Positions 1 through 9,312 of a DNA stretch of 64,000 bases are shown one piece after another. Positions within the stretch are counted from its first letter, which is position 1. Each line of letters begins with the position of its first letter. The position numbers were made by a program, and so were the translations under genes. The notes below the pieces were generated by a model that made no database searches, had not been told where the DNA came from, and saw only the letters and a program-made list of their open reading frames with translations. The stretch comes from Methylobacterium sp. UNC378MF (lineage in GTDB: Bacteria; Pseudomonadota; Alphaproteobacteria; Rhizobiales; Beijerinckiaceae). The DNA is taken from NCBI RefSeq assembly GCF_900103195.1, contig NZ_FMWU01000001.1:1-64000 (forward strand), given 5' to 3'.

Positions 1-253
1 TCCCGGGCGGACGCGTCTTGTCGCGCAGCAGACCCTCGACGCCCGCCTCGGCGTAGCGCCGCTGCCAGCGCCACACGGCCGGACGGCTGACGCCCGCTCG
101 CCGGGCGACGTCCTGGACACTCAGGCGCTCGGCCGAGAGCAAGACGATGCGGGCGCGCTGGATATGTTTGAGCGGGCGAGAGCGGTCGCTGGCGATCGCA
201 GCCAGCCGTGCCGCGTCGCTCGCATCGAGAAGAACGCATACCGTCTGAGCCAT
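1..253 (-). CDS. IS630-family transposase, N-terminal part (cut by window edge)
   Basis: The gene starts with ATG at 253 and runs off the left edge, so only about 84 residues are visible. They form a winged helix-turn-helix of the IS630/Tc1-mariner type: a helix rich in QRARIVLLSAE, then VQDVARRAGVSRPAVWRW, then a GLLRDK segment before the catalytic domain, which lies outside the window. This domain would bind the insertion sequence ends. It is the leftmost sign of mobile DNA in the segment beside tRNA-Val. Whether the element is intact cannot be judged, and no terminal inverted repeat was identified inside the window. Confidence 0.8.
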   Translation of the reverse strand, partial: MAQTVCVLLDASDAARLAAIASDRSRPLKHIQRARIVLLSAERLSVQDVARRAGVSRPAVWRWQRRYAEAGVEGLLRDKTRPPG

Positions 254-308
254 GGCCCAGACTCGCACGCCTCACCGCCTGCGTGAATCCTCCGTCCGCG
301 TCACTGCA

Positions 309-476
309 CTAGGCCGCGTGCTCCTCTGTCGCGGCGATGAGCAGATCGAGCCAAGCGACGGCCGCTTCATGGCCTTCCCGGCCTCGCGTGTCTTCGAATT
401 TCTGCCCGATCTGCCACTGGTGCCATGCGCGCACATCGGACAGCGCCTGCAGGTAGCCCTTCTGCTCGTCGGTCAT
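309..476 (-). CDS. Small hypothetical protein (55 aa)
   Basis: An acidic 55-residue product starting MTDEQKGYLQALSD and ending EEHAA. It is soluble, probably helical, with Trp-rich spots (AWHQWQIGQK) and no signal peptide or membrane segment. Its start lies 7 bp downstream of the stop of the 92-residue gene, so it looks like the last gene of the small-gene operon. I do not recognise a named family. Support comes from tight packing and a protein-like composition; an alternative is that it is a chance frame. Confidence 0.5.
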   Translation of the reverse strand: MTDEQKGYLQALSDVRAWHQWQIGQKFEDTRGREGHEAAVAWLDLLIAATEEHAA

Positions 477-483
477 GGCGTCC

Positions 484-762
484 TCACGCCATAGGCAGCC
501 CGGTCCGCGCGCTCCAAGCCTTGGCTCGCGCCCACGCAGCGGCGAGCGCCTCGATCGCTCCGTCCCGGGTCTCGACCATGCCGTTCAGCGGCCGGACACC
601 CTCGGCTTCGTGCCCGCGCTGGCAGCCGGTGCAACTCCATGTCCAGATGCCGTTCTGCGGGCCGCAGTCAATCCGCCTGATGCGGCCTACGTGCTCGCCC
701 GCCTCCTCGGCCACGAAATCGTTGTGCGTGTTCGGAAAGGTACGGCGCCAGGTGAAGGTCAT
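484..762 (-). CDS. Small accessory protein (92 aa) of unknown function
   Basis: This 92-residue protein begins MTFTWRRTFPN and has a compact beta-type core (HVGRIRRI, then NGIWTWSC) followed by a C-terminal helix rich in Ala and Trp. The general layout (TWRRTFP at the start, a GRI segment, a Trp-containing strand, an AIEALAAAWA-type helix) resembles small accessory proteins common on alphaproteobacterial islands and prophages; that is recollection, not a search result. Three Cys residues (DCG, SCTGC) could bind metal, but no complete zinc motif is visible. It starts 7 bp after the preceding gene's stop, which supports an operon. Confidence 0.6.
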   Translation of the reverse strand: MTFTWRRTFPNTHNDFVAEEAGEHVGRIRRIDCGPQNGIWTWSCTGCQRGHEAEGVRPLNGMVETRDGAIEALAAAWARAKAWSARTGLPMA

Positions 763-769
763 ACCACCG

Positions 770-946
770 CTACTGCACGCCGCCGTTCAGGCCAAGCACG
801 ATCGCCCATGCCAGCAGGTCGCCGGCGTTGAGCCAGTCGCCTCCGTCGACGCGCCAATTCTCGAAGTCGTCGTCGGGCTCGACAGTATGCCCGCGCGAGG
901 TGAGGACCGTCACGGCCTCGGCCACGGGATCCTCTTCGGGAATCAT
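770..946 (-). CDS. Small acidic hypothetical protein (58 aa)
   Basis: The start is chosen at ATG 946 because it overlaps the stop of the upstream gene as ATGA, a normal sign of translational coupling; a longer reading frame upstream is Arg/Gly-rich and does not look like protein. The product is 58 residues, acidic (EPDDDFENW), with a hydrophobic C-terminal stretch (LLAWAIVLGLNGG) that could be a buried helix or a short membrane-associated helix. No family is recognised. It sits in the middle of the four-gene small-protein operon. Confidence 0.6.
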   Translation of the reverse strand: MIPEEDPVAEAVTVLTSRGHTVEPDDDFENWRVDGGDWLNAGDLLAWAIVLGLNGGVQ

Positions 947-1203
947 GCCTTCACCGGATGGGCCAACAGGACCGCGGTCCGGACCATGTTGCGCTTCCAG
1001 GCCGCCTTGTCGGTGGCCAGCGCCTCGGCCGCGCGGGTGTTCGTCCGGAGCGTCTCGACGAGGTCGAGCGTCCACCCTTTCGCGAGCGGGTAAGCCTCGG
1101 TCGCGAGATCCGCGAGCACCGCGTCGACCGCAGCGTCGATCTCCTGGTCGGTGACCTCGGCCGCCTTGTGTCGCTCGGAGACGGTCGGCGGTTCCTTGGC
1201 CAT
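943..1203 (-). CDS. Small hypothetical protein (86 aa)
   Basis: An 86-residue, helix-rich protein starting MAKEPPTVSERHKAAEV and ending LLAHPVKA. It is acidic and then basic, with a predicted soluble fold (EIDAAVDAVLADLATEA, then KAAWKRNMVRTAV). It begins 9 bp downstream of the GIY-YIG gene stop and its own stop overlaps the next start by 4 bp, so it is part of the same transcript. No known family is recognised; its position suggests a function belonging to the integrated element. Confidence 0.6.
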   Translation of the reverse strand: MAKEPPTVSERHKAAEVTDQEIDAAVDAVLADLATEAYPLAKGWTLDLVETLRTNTRAAEALATDKAAWKRNMVRTAVLLAHPVKA

Positions 1204-1212
1204 AGGTATGGG

Positions 1213-1848
1213 CTACCGCGCGCCGGTCGGCGTGTCGACGGCAGCGGCCGGCCGGTAAGGGCGCTTCGCCGAAGTCGGCCTTCGTGAAGCCGCGGCGAGC
1301 ACGCGTTCAGTGCCGCGCGCCGGGCGCTTCTCGATGACAGGTGCCGGCGGATCAGGCGGCATCGACACGATACCCAGCCACTCCTCGAGACGGCCGCCCT
1401 TCGCCGCCGACATGGCCTCTTGGAGCAGCTCGGACCTAGCGAACCATTCACCCAAGAGACGCCCCTCCCCTAACCGGAGGTGGAGCTTCAGCTCGGTCGT
1501 GTAGTGCGCCTCGCACGAGGCGATCACGTCGAGGCGATGCGGATTCCCGACCTGGACGTTGGCGACACGCATGTAGAGCGATGCCCCCGTGTAGCCGACC
1601 TTCACGGGATACGACGGGTCGTCCGGCCGCGAGATGAAATAGATGTGACCGGTCGGGTATCGATGGCGCCGCCGCTTCACGCGCCTCCGGGTCTCATCGA
1701 ACGCGGCCAGCATCTCCTCAGCCTTCGCGAGCTCGTGCTCGGCGCACCCGGTCGAAACCACCGTATCGCGGTAGCGGATCACCCATCGCGGCGCGGAGTT
1801 TTTGCTGCTCCGGAGATAGAGGCGAGCCGGGAGTTGAGGACGTCCCAT
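1213..1848 (-). CDS. GIY-YIG (T5orf172/MUG113-like) protein with integrase-arm-like N-terminus
   Basis: The 211-residue product has two parts. Residues 1-50 (MGRPQLPARLYLR, WVIRYRD, STGCAEHELAKAEEML) resemble the arm-type DNA-binding domain at the start of many alphaproteobacterial tyrosine integrases. Residues about 65-150 resemble the T5orf172/MUG113 branch of GIY-YIG nucleases: a HIYFI strand, KVGYT in the YIG position, an Arg in MRVANVQ, a Glu in TELKLHL and the closing GEWF. No tyrosine recombinase catalytic domain follows. The start at ATG 1848 lies about 100 bp past the 3' end of tRNA-Val, the usual place for an integrase gene; the longer open frame upstream runs through the tRNA and is rejected. 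Whether it cleaves DNA is not known. Confidence 0.7.
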   Translation of the reverse strand: MGRPQLPARLYLRSSKNSAPRWVIRYRDTVVSTGCAEHELAKAEEMLAAFDETRRRVKRRRHRYPTGHIYFISRPDDPSYPVKVGYTGASLYMRVANVQVGNPHRLDVIASCEAHYTTELKLHLRLGEGRLLGEWFARSELLQEAMSAAKGGRLEEWLGIVSMPPDPPAPVIEKRPARGTERVLAAASRRPTSAKRPYRPAAAVDTPTGAR

Positions 1849-1945
1849 GAGCGGTTTTTGGAGAATGGTTAGAGAATAAGCCCTGAAACTAGGCCGCTCT
1901 CCGGAAACCGCAAGGTGCAAAGCGCTGATACAAAACGCAAAATCT

Positions 1946-2021
1946 TGGTGGGCGGTGAGGGACTCGAACCCCCGACCCTCTCCGTGTAAAGGAGACGCTC
2001 TACCAACTGAGCTAACCGCCC
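1946..2021 (-). tRNA. tRNA-Val (anticodon TAC)
   Basis: A complete 76-nt cloverleaf with encoded CCA. The acceptor stem pairs GGGCGGT with the complementary 3' strand, the D-loop carries AGCTCAGTTGGTAGAGC, the anticodon arm is CTCCT-TTACACG-GAG-like with TAC, and the T-arm holds GGTTCGAGTCC. The 3' end (low coordinate) faces the accessory segment, as expected if the tRNA end served as an integration site. Confidence 0.97.
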
Positions 2022-2082
2022 GGCCGGCGACCGTTACGGCATGGCACCCGTCAGGTGCAAGGGTCCGTGTCGCCAACCGGCG

Positions 2083-2805
2083 TCAGGGATCGGCGAGCCG
2101 CGCCGCCAAAGCCGGTGTCAAGCCGAGGCTCTCCATCGGTTCCGGCCTTGACCGGACCGACGCGGATGGGCCCGCCGCCGCCAAAACCGCGCGGGTTCCT
2201 GCCTCGACCGAGCAGATCAGGGGAACGGGCACCTGCGGAGCGATCCGCGCCGCCAGCCCCGCGAGACCGGCGCCCCCGAGAATCACCCGCTCGGCGCCGG
2301 ACGCCGCGCAGGCGCGGCAGGCCTCGGCCAGGGTCGCCAGAGCCGCGCCCGGGTCGCGGGCGATAGCGCCGCCGCTCGGAGCCACCGTGTGGAGCGCCGC
2401 CAAGACCTCGGAGAGGCCGAGCCCGGCCACGAATTCCCGCAGCATCGGCTCCCAGGCCGCGCCCCCGGTGACGATACCGAAACGGCCGGCTGCGGCAGCC
2501 TCACGGCAGGCCGCTTCCGCCATGCCGACGACCGGCACCCGCGACAGCTCCCGCAGGGCGAGCAGACCCGGATCGCCGAAACAGGCCAGATAAACCGCGT
2601 CGCACCCGGCTCCGTGCTCCGCCAGGGCGTCGAGGGCCGCGTGAGCCGCAATGGCCGCAGCGGCGCGGCTCGCGATGTAGCGGGCCCCGAAGCGGCCGGT
2701 GACGGCGCGCAGTTCCGCCCGACCGCCGAGCTGTGCCTGGACAGACCCAGCGACGAGGTCCGTCACATGGGCGCTGGTATTCGGGTTGATCAGCAGGATG
2801 CGCAT
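2083..2805 (-). CDS. Aspartate/glutamate (hydantoin) racemase-family protein
   Basis: The 240-residue product starts MRILLINPNTS, the typical opening of the Asp/Glu/hydantoin racemase family, cofactor-independent enzymes that invert an alpha carbon with two opposing cysteines. The first cysteine is present in ACFGDPG (about C75). The second site reads ILGGAG (about residues 175-180), where racemases carry a Cys, so two-base racemisation is doubtful; family members with changed residues act as decarboxylases or isomerases, or are uncharacterised. It lies just beyond the lon terminator on the same strand. Substrate unknown. Confidence 0.75.
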   Translation of the reverse strand: MRILLINPNTSAHVTDLVAGSVQAQLGGRAELRAVTGRFGARYIASRAAAAIAAHAALDALAEHGAGCDAVYLACFGDPGLLALRELSRVPVVGMAEAACREAAAAGRFGIVTGGAAWEPMLREFVAGLGLSEVLAALHTVAPSGGAIARDPGAALATLAEACRACAASGAERVILGGAGLAGLAARIAPQVPVPLICSVEAGTRAVLAAAGPSASVRSRPEPMESLGLTPALAARLADP

Positions 2806-2822
2806 CCGGACCTCCGCGCATG

Positions 2823-2855
2823 AAAAAGCCCCCGGGGCTCGAAGCTCCGGGGGCT
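2823..2855 (-). terminator. Intrinsic terminator downstream of lon
   Basis: On the minus strand a GC-rich hairpin (arms AGCCCCCGG and CCGGGGGCT around a short loop) is followed directly by TTTTT. It begins about 20 bp after the lon stop and ends before the racemase start, so it should end lon transcription. Confidence 0.85.
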
Positions 2856-2875
2856 CATCACGTTCAGTCGACGGT

Positions 2876-5302
2876 TCAGTGCGCCACGAAGGCGGCCCCG
2901 TCCTCCTCGGTCCGAGCAGGCTTGGCCACCGGCAGCGGCTCCTCCCACTCGATCGCCTCGGGCTGGCGGACCAGCGCCTTCTCGAGCACCTGATCCATCC
3001 GCGAGACCGGGAAGATCTCGAGCCCGTTCTTCACGCTGTCAGGCACCTCGGCGATGTCCTTGGCGTTCTCTTCGGGGATCAGCACCGTCTTGATGCCGCC
3101 GCGCAGCGCGGCGAGCAGCTTCTCCTTGAGGCCGCCGATCGGCAGGACCCGACCGCGGAGCGTCACCTCGCCGGTCATCGCGACGTCGCGGCGCACCGGG
3201 ATCCCGGTCAGCGTCGAGATGATCGCGGTGGCCATGGCGATGCCGGCCGACGGACCATCCTTCGGGGTCGCCCCCTCCGGAACGTGGACGTGGATGTCGC
3301 GACGCTCGAAGAGCGGCGGCTCGATGCCGAAATCGATGGCCCGCGAGCGCACATAGGATGCGGCCGCCGAGATCGATTCCTTCATCACGTCCTTCAGGTT
3401 GCCGGTGACCGTCATCTTGCCCTTGCCGGGCATCATGACGCCCTCGATCGTCAGCAACTCGCCGCCGACCTCGGTCCAGGCCAGACCGGTGACCACGCCG
3501 ACCTGATCGTCCGCGTCGATCTCGCCGTAGCGGAACTTCGGCGGGCCGAGGAAGACAGGAAGGGTCTCCGGGGTCACCGCGACCGACTTGGTCTTGGTGA
3601 TCAGGATCTCCTTCACCGCCTTGCGGATCAGGTTGGACAGCTCGCGCTCCAGGTTGCGGACGCCGGCCTCCCGCGTGTAGCGGCGGACCAGCATCATCAA
3701 GCCATCGTCGTCGATCGACCACTCGTGCGTCCCGAGGCCGTGCTTCTTCAGCGCGTTCGGGATCAGGTGCTTGCGCGCGATCTCGACCTTCTCCTCCTCG
3801 GTGTACCCGGCAATGCGGATCACCTCCATCCGGTCCATGAGCGGGCCCGGGATGTTGAGGGTGTTGGCCGTGGTCACGAACATCACGTTCGAGAGGTCGT
3901 AATCCACCTCCAGGTAGTGGTCGTTGAAGGTGCTGTTCTGCTCAGGGTCGAGCACCTCGAGGAGCGCCGCCGACGGATCGCCGCGGAAATCCATGCCCAT
4001 CTTGTCGATCTCGTCGAGCAGGATGAGCGGGTTCGAGGTCTTGGCCTTGCGCATCGACTGCACGATCTTGCCGGGCATCGAGCCGATATAGGTGCGGCGG
4101 TGACCGCGGATCTCGGCCTCGTCCCGCACGCCGCCGAGCGACATGCGCACGAACTCGCGACCCGTCGCCTTGGCGATGGACTTGCCGAGCGAGGTCTTGC
4201 CGACGCCGGGGGGGCCGACGAGGCACAGGATCGGGCCGGTGAGCTTGTTCGCGCGCTGCTGCACGGCGAGGTACTCGACGATCCGCTCCTTGACCTTGTC
4301 GAGGCCGAAATGGTCCTCATCGAGAAGCGCCTGGGCGCCGAGCAGGTCCTTCTTGATCTTCGAGCGCTTGCCCCACGGGATGCCGAGCATCCAGTCGAGG
4401 TAGTTGCGCACGACGGTCGCCTCGGCCGACATCGGCGACATCTGGCGCAGCTTCTTCAGCTCGGCCGTCGCCTTGTCGCGAGCCTCCTTGGTGAACTTGG
4501 TCTTCTCGATCTTCTCTTCCAGCTCGGCCAGCTCGTCGCGGCCATCCTCGGAGTCGCCCAGCTCCTTCTGGATCGCCTTCATCTGCTCGTTCAGGTAGTA
4601 CTCGCGCTGGGTCTTCTCCATCTGCCGCTTGACGCGGGTCCGGATGCGCTTCTCCACCTGCAGCACGGAGATCTCGCTCTCCATCAGCGACAGCACGCGC
4701 TCGAGGCGCTGCGCCACCGTGGGCGTCTCCAGGATGCCCTGCTTGTCGGAGATCTTGACGAGCAGGTGCGAGCCGATCGTGTCGGCGAGCTTCGAGGGCT
4801 CGTCGATCTGGGTCACGGCGGAGACGACCTCGGGCGAGATCTTCTTGTTCAGCTTGACGTAGTTCTCGAACTCCGAGAGCACCGAGCGCGCGAGCGCCTC
4901 GGCCTCGACGCGGTCGCCGAGCTCGTCATGCAGGGCCTCGGCTGTCGCCTCGTAATACTCGTCCGAGCGGGTGAAGCCCGTGACCTTGGCGCGGCCGACG
5001 CCCTCGACCAGCACCTTCACGGTGCCGTCGGGCAGCTTCAGCAGCTGGAGGACGGAGGCAAGGGTGCCGATCTTGTAGATCGCATCCGTCGCCGGATCGT
5101 CGTCACCCGCGTTGATCTGGGTGGCGAGCAGGATATGGCGGTCGGTGCGCACGGCCTCCTCAAGGGCGCGGATCGACTTCTCACGCCCCACGAACAGGGG
5201 CACGATCATGTGCGGGAAGACGACGATGTCGCGCAGGGGGAGGACGGCATAGGAGCCCGTCGTGCCCGGGACCACCGGCTGGCGCGATTTCGACTGTGAC
5301 AT
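2876..5302 (-). CDS. lon: ATP-dependent protease Lon
   Basis: An 808-residue, full-length LonA. An N-terminal substrate-binding LON domain (about 18-210) and coiled segment are followed by the AAA+ module with Walker A GPPGVGKT (363-370) and Walker [10 protein letters not shown] (around 430). The protease domain has catalytic Ser in KDGPSAG (S685) and Lys in GGLKEK (K728). It degrades misfolded and regulatory proteins in the cytosol. Gene order with clpX, clpP and tig is the standard alphaproteobacterial proteolysis block. The start at 5302 ([13 protein letters not shown]) is typical. In relatives hupB usually follows lon; here an intrinsic terminator and a racemase-like gene follow instead. 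Confidence 0.98.
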   Translation of the reverse strand: MSQSKSRQPVVPGTTGSYAVLPLRDIVVFPHMIVPLFVGREKSIRALEEAVRTDRHILLATQINAGDDDPATDAIYKIGTLASVLQLLKLPDGTVKVLVEGVGRAKVTGFTRSDEYYEATAEALHDELGDRVEAEALARSVLSEFENYVKLNKKISPEVVSAVTQIDEPSKLADTIGSHLLVKISDKQGILETPTVAQRLERVLSLMESEISVLQVEKRIRTRVKRQMEKTQREYYLNEQMKAIQKELGDSEDGRDELAELEEKIEKTKFTKEARDKATAELKKLRQMSPMSAEATVVRNYLDWMLGIPWGKRSKIKKDLLGAQALLDEDHFGLDKVKERIVEYLAVQQRANKLTGPILCLVGPPGVGKTSLGKSIAKATGREFVRMSLGGVRDEAEIRGHRRTYIGSMPGKIVQSMRKAKTSNPLILLDEIDKMGMDFRGDPSAALLEVLDPEQNSTFNDHYLEVDYDLSNVMFVTTANTLNIPGPLMDRMEVIRIAGYTEEEKVEIARKHLIPNALKKHGLGTHEWSIDDDGLMMLVRRYTREAGVRNLERELSNLIRKAVKEILITKTKSVAVTPETLPVFLGPPKFRYGEIDADDQVGVVTGLAWTEVGGELLTIEGVMMPGKGKMTVTGNLKDVMKESISAAASYVRSRAIDFGIEPPLFERRDIHVHVPEGATPKDGPSAGIAMATAIISTLTGIPVRRDVAMTGEVTLRGRVLPIGGLKEKLLAALRGGIKTVLIPEENAKDIAEVPDSVKNGLEIFPVSRMDQVLEKALVRQPEAIEWEEPLPVAKPARTEEDGAAFVAH

Positions 5303-5506
5303 GCTGACTTCCTCTCAGGGACGCCCGGGTTCGACGCCTCCATGCATGGGGCGCGCCTACAGCCAGGGGCCGACCGGGCCGCGAGGGTCGGGATTTCGCT
5401 AACTTTGCGGCTGGCGACGCGGACCGGACCTCGAAGGAGCGTGCGGCCACCGCGCTGAGCCTGAGGTGGCTGCGGGGTGCAGCGTTTTCAAGATGTTCCC
5501 CGCAGC

Positions 5507-5528
5507 GCGCCCGGCCGGAGCCGGGCGC
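5507..5528 (-). terminator. Candidate terminator hairpin after clpX
   Basis: Arms GCGCCCGG and CCGGGCGC with a 6-nt loop form a strong stem 23 bp downstream of the clpX stop. There is no T-run after it on the minus strand, so it may be a Rho-dependent or 3'-end-protecting hairpin. The rest of 5303-5550 should also contain the lon promoter, which I could not place with confidence. Confidence 0.4.
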
Positions 5529-5550
5529 TTAACGCAACCCTACCAAGCGC

Positions 5551-6822
5551 TTACGCGCTGACGCTGGCGGGCGCGTCCTTGTTGCGGTCGCCGTGGATGT
5601 AGAGCGGGCGCGATTTGCCCTCGACCACCTCCGGGCCGATGACCACCTGCTCTACGGACTCGAGGCCCGGCAGGTCGTACATCGTGTCGAGCAGGATCGT
5701 CTCCAGGATCGACCGCAGGCCGCGGGCGCCGGTCTTGCGCTCGATGGCCTTGCGGGCGACGAGCGACAGCGCGTCGTCCTGGAAGGTGAGGTCGACGTTC
5801 TCCATCTCGAACAGCCGCTGGTACTGCTTGACCAGGGCGTTCTTCGGCTCCTGCAGGATCTTCTTCAGCGCGGCCTCGTCGAGATCCTCGAGCGTCGCCA
5901 GGACCGGGAGACGGCCGACGAACTCGGGGATGAGACCGAACTTCAGAAGGTCCTCCGGCTCGACCGAGCGGAAGATCTCGCCGGTGCGGCGGTCGTCGGG
6001 GGCCTGCACGGTCGCGCCGAAGCCGATCGAGGTGCCCTTGCCGCGCTGCGAGATGATCCGCTCCAGCCCCGCGAAGGCGCCGCCGCAGATGAACAGGATG
6101 TTCGTCGTGTCGACCTGCAGGAATTCCTGCTGCGGGTGCTTCCGGCCGCCCTGGGGCGGGACGGAAGCGACCGTGCCCTCCATGATCTTCAGGAGCGCCT
6201 GCTGCACGCCCTCGCCCGACACGTCGCGGGTGATCGACGGGTTGTCGGACTTACGGGAAATCTTGTCGATCTCGTCGATGTAGACGATGCCGCGCTGCGC
6301 CCGCTCGACGTTGTAGTCCGAGGCCTGGAGCAGCTTGAGGATGATGTTCTCGACGTCCTCACCGACATAGCCGGCCTCGGTGAGCGTCGTGGCGTCCGCC
6401 ATGGTGAACGGCACGTCGAGGATGCGGGCGAGCGTCTGCGCGAGCAGCGTCTTGCCCGAGCCGGTCGGCCCGATCAGCATGATGTTGGACTTGGCCAGCT
6501 CGACGTCGTTGTGCTTCGTCGCGTGCGCGAGCCGCTTGTAGTGGTTGTGCACCGCGACCGAGAGGACCTTCTTGGCGAAGTCCTGGCCGATGACGTAGTC
6601 ATCGAGGACGCGGCGGATTTCCTTGGGGGTCGGCACGCCGTCGCGGCTCTTCACCAGCGAGGATTTCGACTCCTCGCGGATGATGTCCATGCACAGCTCG
6701 ACGCACTCGTCGCAGATGAACACCGTCGGGCCGGCGATCAGCTTGCGGACCTCGTGCTGGCTCTTGCCGCAGAACGAGCAATACAGCGTGCTCTTCGAAT
6801 CGTTGCCGCCAGTCTTGCTCAT
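5551..6822 (-). CDS. clpX: ATP-dependent Clp protease ATP-binding subunit ClpX
   Basis: A 423-residue ClpX. The N-terminal zinc-binding domain has the four-cysteine pattern CSFC...CDEC (residues 15-41). The AAA+ domain has Walker A GPTGSGKT (118-125), the pore loop GYVG (151-154), Walker B VYIDEIDK (about 180-187) and the RKH loop (about 227-229). ClpX unfolds tagged substrates and threads them into ClpP. Length and motifs are complete. It lies 184 bp downstream of clpP on the same strand. Confidence 0.98.
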   Translation of the reverse strand: MSKTGGNDSKSTLYCSFCGKSQHEVRKLIAGPTVFICDECVELCMDIIREESKSSLVKSRDGVPTPKEIRRVLDDYVIGQDFAKKVLSVAVHNHYKRLAHATKHNDVELAKSNIMLIGPTGSGKTLLAQTLARILDVPFTMADATTLTEAGYVGEDVENIILKLLQASDYNVERAQRGIVYIDEIDKISRKSDNPSITRDVSGEGVQQALLKIMEGTVASVPPQGGRKHPQQEFLQVDTTNILFICGGAFAGLERIISQRGKGTSIGFGATVQAPDDRRTGEIFRSVEPEDLLKFGLIPEFVGRLPVLATLEDLDEAALKKILQEPKNALVKQYQRLFEMENVDLTFQDDALSLVARKAIERKTGARGLRSILETILLDTMYDLPGLESVEQVVIGPEVVEGKSRPLYIHGDRNKDAPASVSA

Positions 6823-7006
6823 ATCGGTCTCCGATTCCTCGCGTCCGCCGCCGGCTAGGGGCGCACGCGCATCGTTTGAATGTAGGGGGCCCGTTTAAAG
6901 AAACAGTGTGCTGCGCGCCTTTGACCGAAGGGCCCGGTCTCGGATGCAAACACGCTGCCGCGGCGGGATCAAGGCCACGCCGCGGCGGTCAGGGGTCGCG
7001 GGGCAC

Positions 7007-7633
7007 TCAGGCGGCCGCCGGTTCCGGGCGCTTCTCGATCACCTCGTCGATGAGGCCGAACTCCTTGGCCGCGTCGGCGGTCATGAAGTTGTCGCGCTCC
7101 AGAGCCGTGTGGATCGTGTCGTAGTCGCGGCCGGTATGCTTCACGTAGATCTCGTTCAGGCGCCGCTTCAGCGCCTCGATCTCGCGGGCGTGGATCAGGA
7201 TGTCGGTCGCCTGACCCTGGAAGCCCCCCGACGGCTGGTGGACCATGATCCGGGCATTCGGCAAGGCAAAGCGGTGGCCGGGTTCGCCGGCGGTGAGCAG
7301 GAGCGAGCCCATCGAGGCGGCCTGGCCGACGCAGAGCGTCGTCACCGGGCAGCGGATGAACTGCATCGTGTCGTAGATCGACAGGCCGGAGGTGACCACG
7401 CCGCCGGGGGAGTTGATGTAGAAGGAGATTTCCTTCTTCGGGTTCTCCGCCTCGAGGAACAGCAGCTGCGCCACGATCAGCGACGCGCCGTAATCCTCCA
7501 CGGGGCCGGTGAGGAAGATGATGCGCTCGCGGAGCAGGCGGGAGTAGATGTCGAAGGCGCGCTCGCCGCGGCTCGATTGCTCGACGACCATCGGCACGAG
7601 CGCGTTGTTGTAGACGTCGATCGGATCTCTCAT
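7007..7633 (-). CDS. clpP: ATP-dependent Clp protease proteolytic subunit ClpP
   Basis: A 208-residue serine protease subunit of the ClpXP/ClpAP barrel. The catalytic triad is visible: Ser107 in GQAASMGS, His132 in MVHQPSGG and Asp181 in ERDNFM. The N-terminus ([19 protein letters not shown]) contains the usual short propeptide and axial-loop region. It is placed between tig and clpX as in most alphaproteobacteria. A long GC-rich hairpin lies 22 bp upstream of its start codon. Confidence 0.98.
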   Translation of the reverse strand: MRDPIDVYNNALVPMVVEQSSRGERAFDIYSRLLRERIIFLTGPVEDYGASLIVAQLLFLEAENPKKEISFYINSPGGVVTSGLSIYDTMQFIRCPVTTLCVGQAASMGSLLLTAGEPGHRFALPNARIMVHQPSGGFQGQATDILIHAREIEALKRRLNEIYVKHTGRDYDTIHTALERDNFMTADAAKEFGLIDEVIEKRPEPAAA

Positions 7634-7654
7634 CTCGTCCTGCCCCGGAGTGAG

Positions 7655-7689
7655 GCCCGGGGCTGCCGCGAATCAGGGCAGCCCCGGGC
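7655..7689 (-). terminator. Strong hairpin between tig and clpP
   Basis: A perfect 13-bp stem (GCCCGGGGCTGCC pairing with its complement, 9-nt loop). It could end tig transcription or sit in the clpP leader. No T-run follows on the minus strand, so its action as an intrinsic terminator is uncertain. Confidence 0.45.
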
Positions 7690-7759
7690 ATGTCAGCGAA
7701 CACCGGCGATGCTTAACCATCGCCTAACCCTTGCCCGCCGTCCTGGGACAGAGCGGGAC

Positions 7760-9181
7760 TCAGTCGGCCTTGGCTTCGGTCTTGGACTCGTCCTTGGCCT
7801 CGGCCTTGTCTGCCGGCTTCTCGCCGGTCGTGTCGTCGTCATCTTCGTCTGCGAAAAGCGCCTCTTTCGAGACGGGCTCCTCGACGAGTTTGACCTGCCC
7901 GAGGACGTGGTCGACGACCTTCTCCTCGAACAGGGGCGCGCGGAGTTCCGCGAGCGCCTGCGCATTCTTCCGGTAGAAGTCCCAGACCTGCTGCTCCTGG
8001 CCCGGGAACTGCCGGACCCGGGCGATGAGGGCCTGGTTCACCTCCTCGTCCGAGACCTTGATATCGGCGCTCTCGCCGACCTGCGCAAGCACGAGACCGA
8101 GACGGACGCGCCGTTCCGCGATCTTCCGGTACTCGGCCTGGGCCTTCTCCTCGGTGGTGTCCTCGTCCTCGAAGGTCTTGCCGCGGGTCTTGAGGTCCTG
8201 CTCGACCTGGGCCCACACGGCGGCGAATTCCTGCGCCACCAGGGACGGGGGCAGCTCGAAGGCGTACTTGCCGTCGAGCGCGTCGAGGAGATCCTTCTTG
8301 AGGCGGCGGCGCGTGGCGGCCTCGAAGTCGCGCCCGATCGCCTCCGACACGGCCTCGCGGAGCTTCTCCAGGGATTCCATGCCCATCGACTTGGCGAGTT
8401 CGTCGTCGATCTTGGCCTCGCCCGCCGCCTGGATCTTCGTGACCGTCACGTCGAACTCGGCATCCTTCCCGGCGAGGTTCTCGGCCCCGTAAGCTTCCGG
8501 GAAGGTCACCTTCACGAGCCGCTTGTCGCCGACCTTGGCGCCGACGAGCTGCTCCTCGAAGCCGGGGATGAACGAGCCGGAGCCGAGCTCCAGGTCGATG
8601 CCCTCGCCCTTGCCGCCCTGGAACTCCTCTCCGTCGATGCGGCCGACGAAGTCGATGGTCACCCGGTCGCCGCTCTGCGCCTCGGCGCCCTCTTCGCGCT
8701 CGGAGAACGGACGGCTCTGGCCGGCCATCCGCTCCAGCGCCTCGTTCACCTCCGCGTCGGAGGGCTTGGCGACGCGCTTGGTCAGGCTGACGTCGGAGAG
8801 GTCGGCGAGCTCGAAGCTCGGCATCACCTCGAGGGCGACCTTGAAGGCGAGGTCGCCCTTGGCGTCGAGCGCCTTCTCGACCTCGGCCTGGTCGGTCGGG
8901 AACTCGACCTGCGGCTCCAGGGCGAGCTTGAGGCCGTTATCGGTGACGATCTGGCGGTTGGCCTCGTTGACGGCGTTCTGCACCACCTCGGCCATCACCG
9001 ACCGGCCGTAGACCTTGCGCAGGTGCGCGACCGGCACCTTGCCGGGGCGGAAGCCCTTGAGCTGCACCTTGTCCTTCATACCGGACAGCTCGGTGGTCAG
9101 GCGCTCCTCGAGTTCCTGAGCGGCCAGCAGAACCTGAAACTCGCGCTTCAGCCCCTGGGCGTTGATCTCGGTCACCTGCAT
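7760..9181 (-). CDS. tig: Trigger factor, ribosome-associated chaperone
   Basis: A 473-residue trigger factor that binds at the ribosome exit tunnel and helps nascent chains fold. The N-terminal ribosome-binding domain has the signature GFRPGKVP (about residues 44-51), followed by an FKBP-type prolyl isomerase domain ([17 protein letters not shown], about 172-190) and a long helical C-terminal chaperone domain. The tail is unusually charged (an Asp run, then Lys/Glu/Ala-rich), common in this order. It heads the tig-clpP-clpX-lon series. Confidence 0.97.
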   Translation of the reverse strand: MQVTEINAQGLKREFQVLLAAQELEERLTTELSGMKDKVQLKGFRPGKVPVAHLRKVYGRSVMAEVVQNAVNEANRQIVTDNGLKLALEPQVEFPTDQAEVEKALDAKGDLAFKVALEVMPSFELADLSDVSLTKRVAKPSDAEVNEALERMAGQSRPFSEREEGAEAQSGDRVTIDFVGRIDGEEFQGGKGEGIDLELGSGSFIPGFEEQLVGAKVGDKRLVKVTFPEAYGAENLAGKDAEFDVTVTKIQAAGEAKIDDELAKSMGMESLEKLREAVSEAIGRDFEAATRRRLKKDLLDALDGKYAFELPPSLVAQEFAAVWAQVEQDLKTRGKTFEDEDTTEEKAQAEYRKIAERRVRLGLVLAQVGESADIKVSDEEVNQALIARVRQFPGQEQQVWDFYRKNAQALAELRAPLFEEKVVDHVLGQVKLVEEPVSKEALFADEDDDDTTGEKPADKAEAKDESKTEAKAD

Positions 9182-9312
9182 CGTCGTCGTCGCTCTTCAA
9201 AGAAACCTGGGGTCGCCGGCCGGACCGGCATCGTGCTCGCGCGGACCGGGATGCCGAGATGTCGGGTACGGGGCGGAGGGTCCCGATGGGACCGCAACCT
9301 CAGCAGACGTCC

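Noticed and set aside
2699..5299. 866-residue frame on the plus strand
   Set aside because: Exact antisense of lon; its Arg/His/Asp/Leu-rich composition is the mirror of GC-rich codon use, with no domain recognised.
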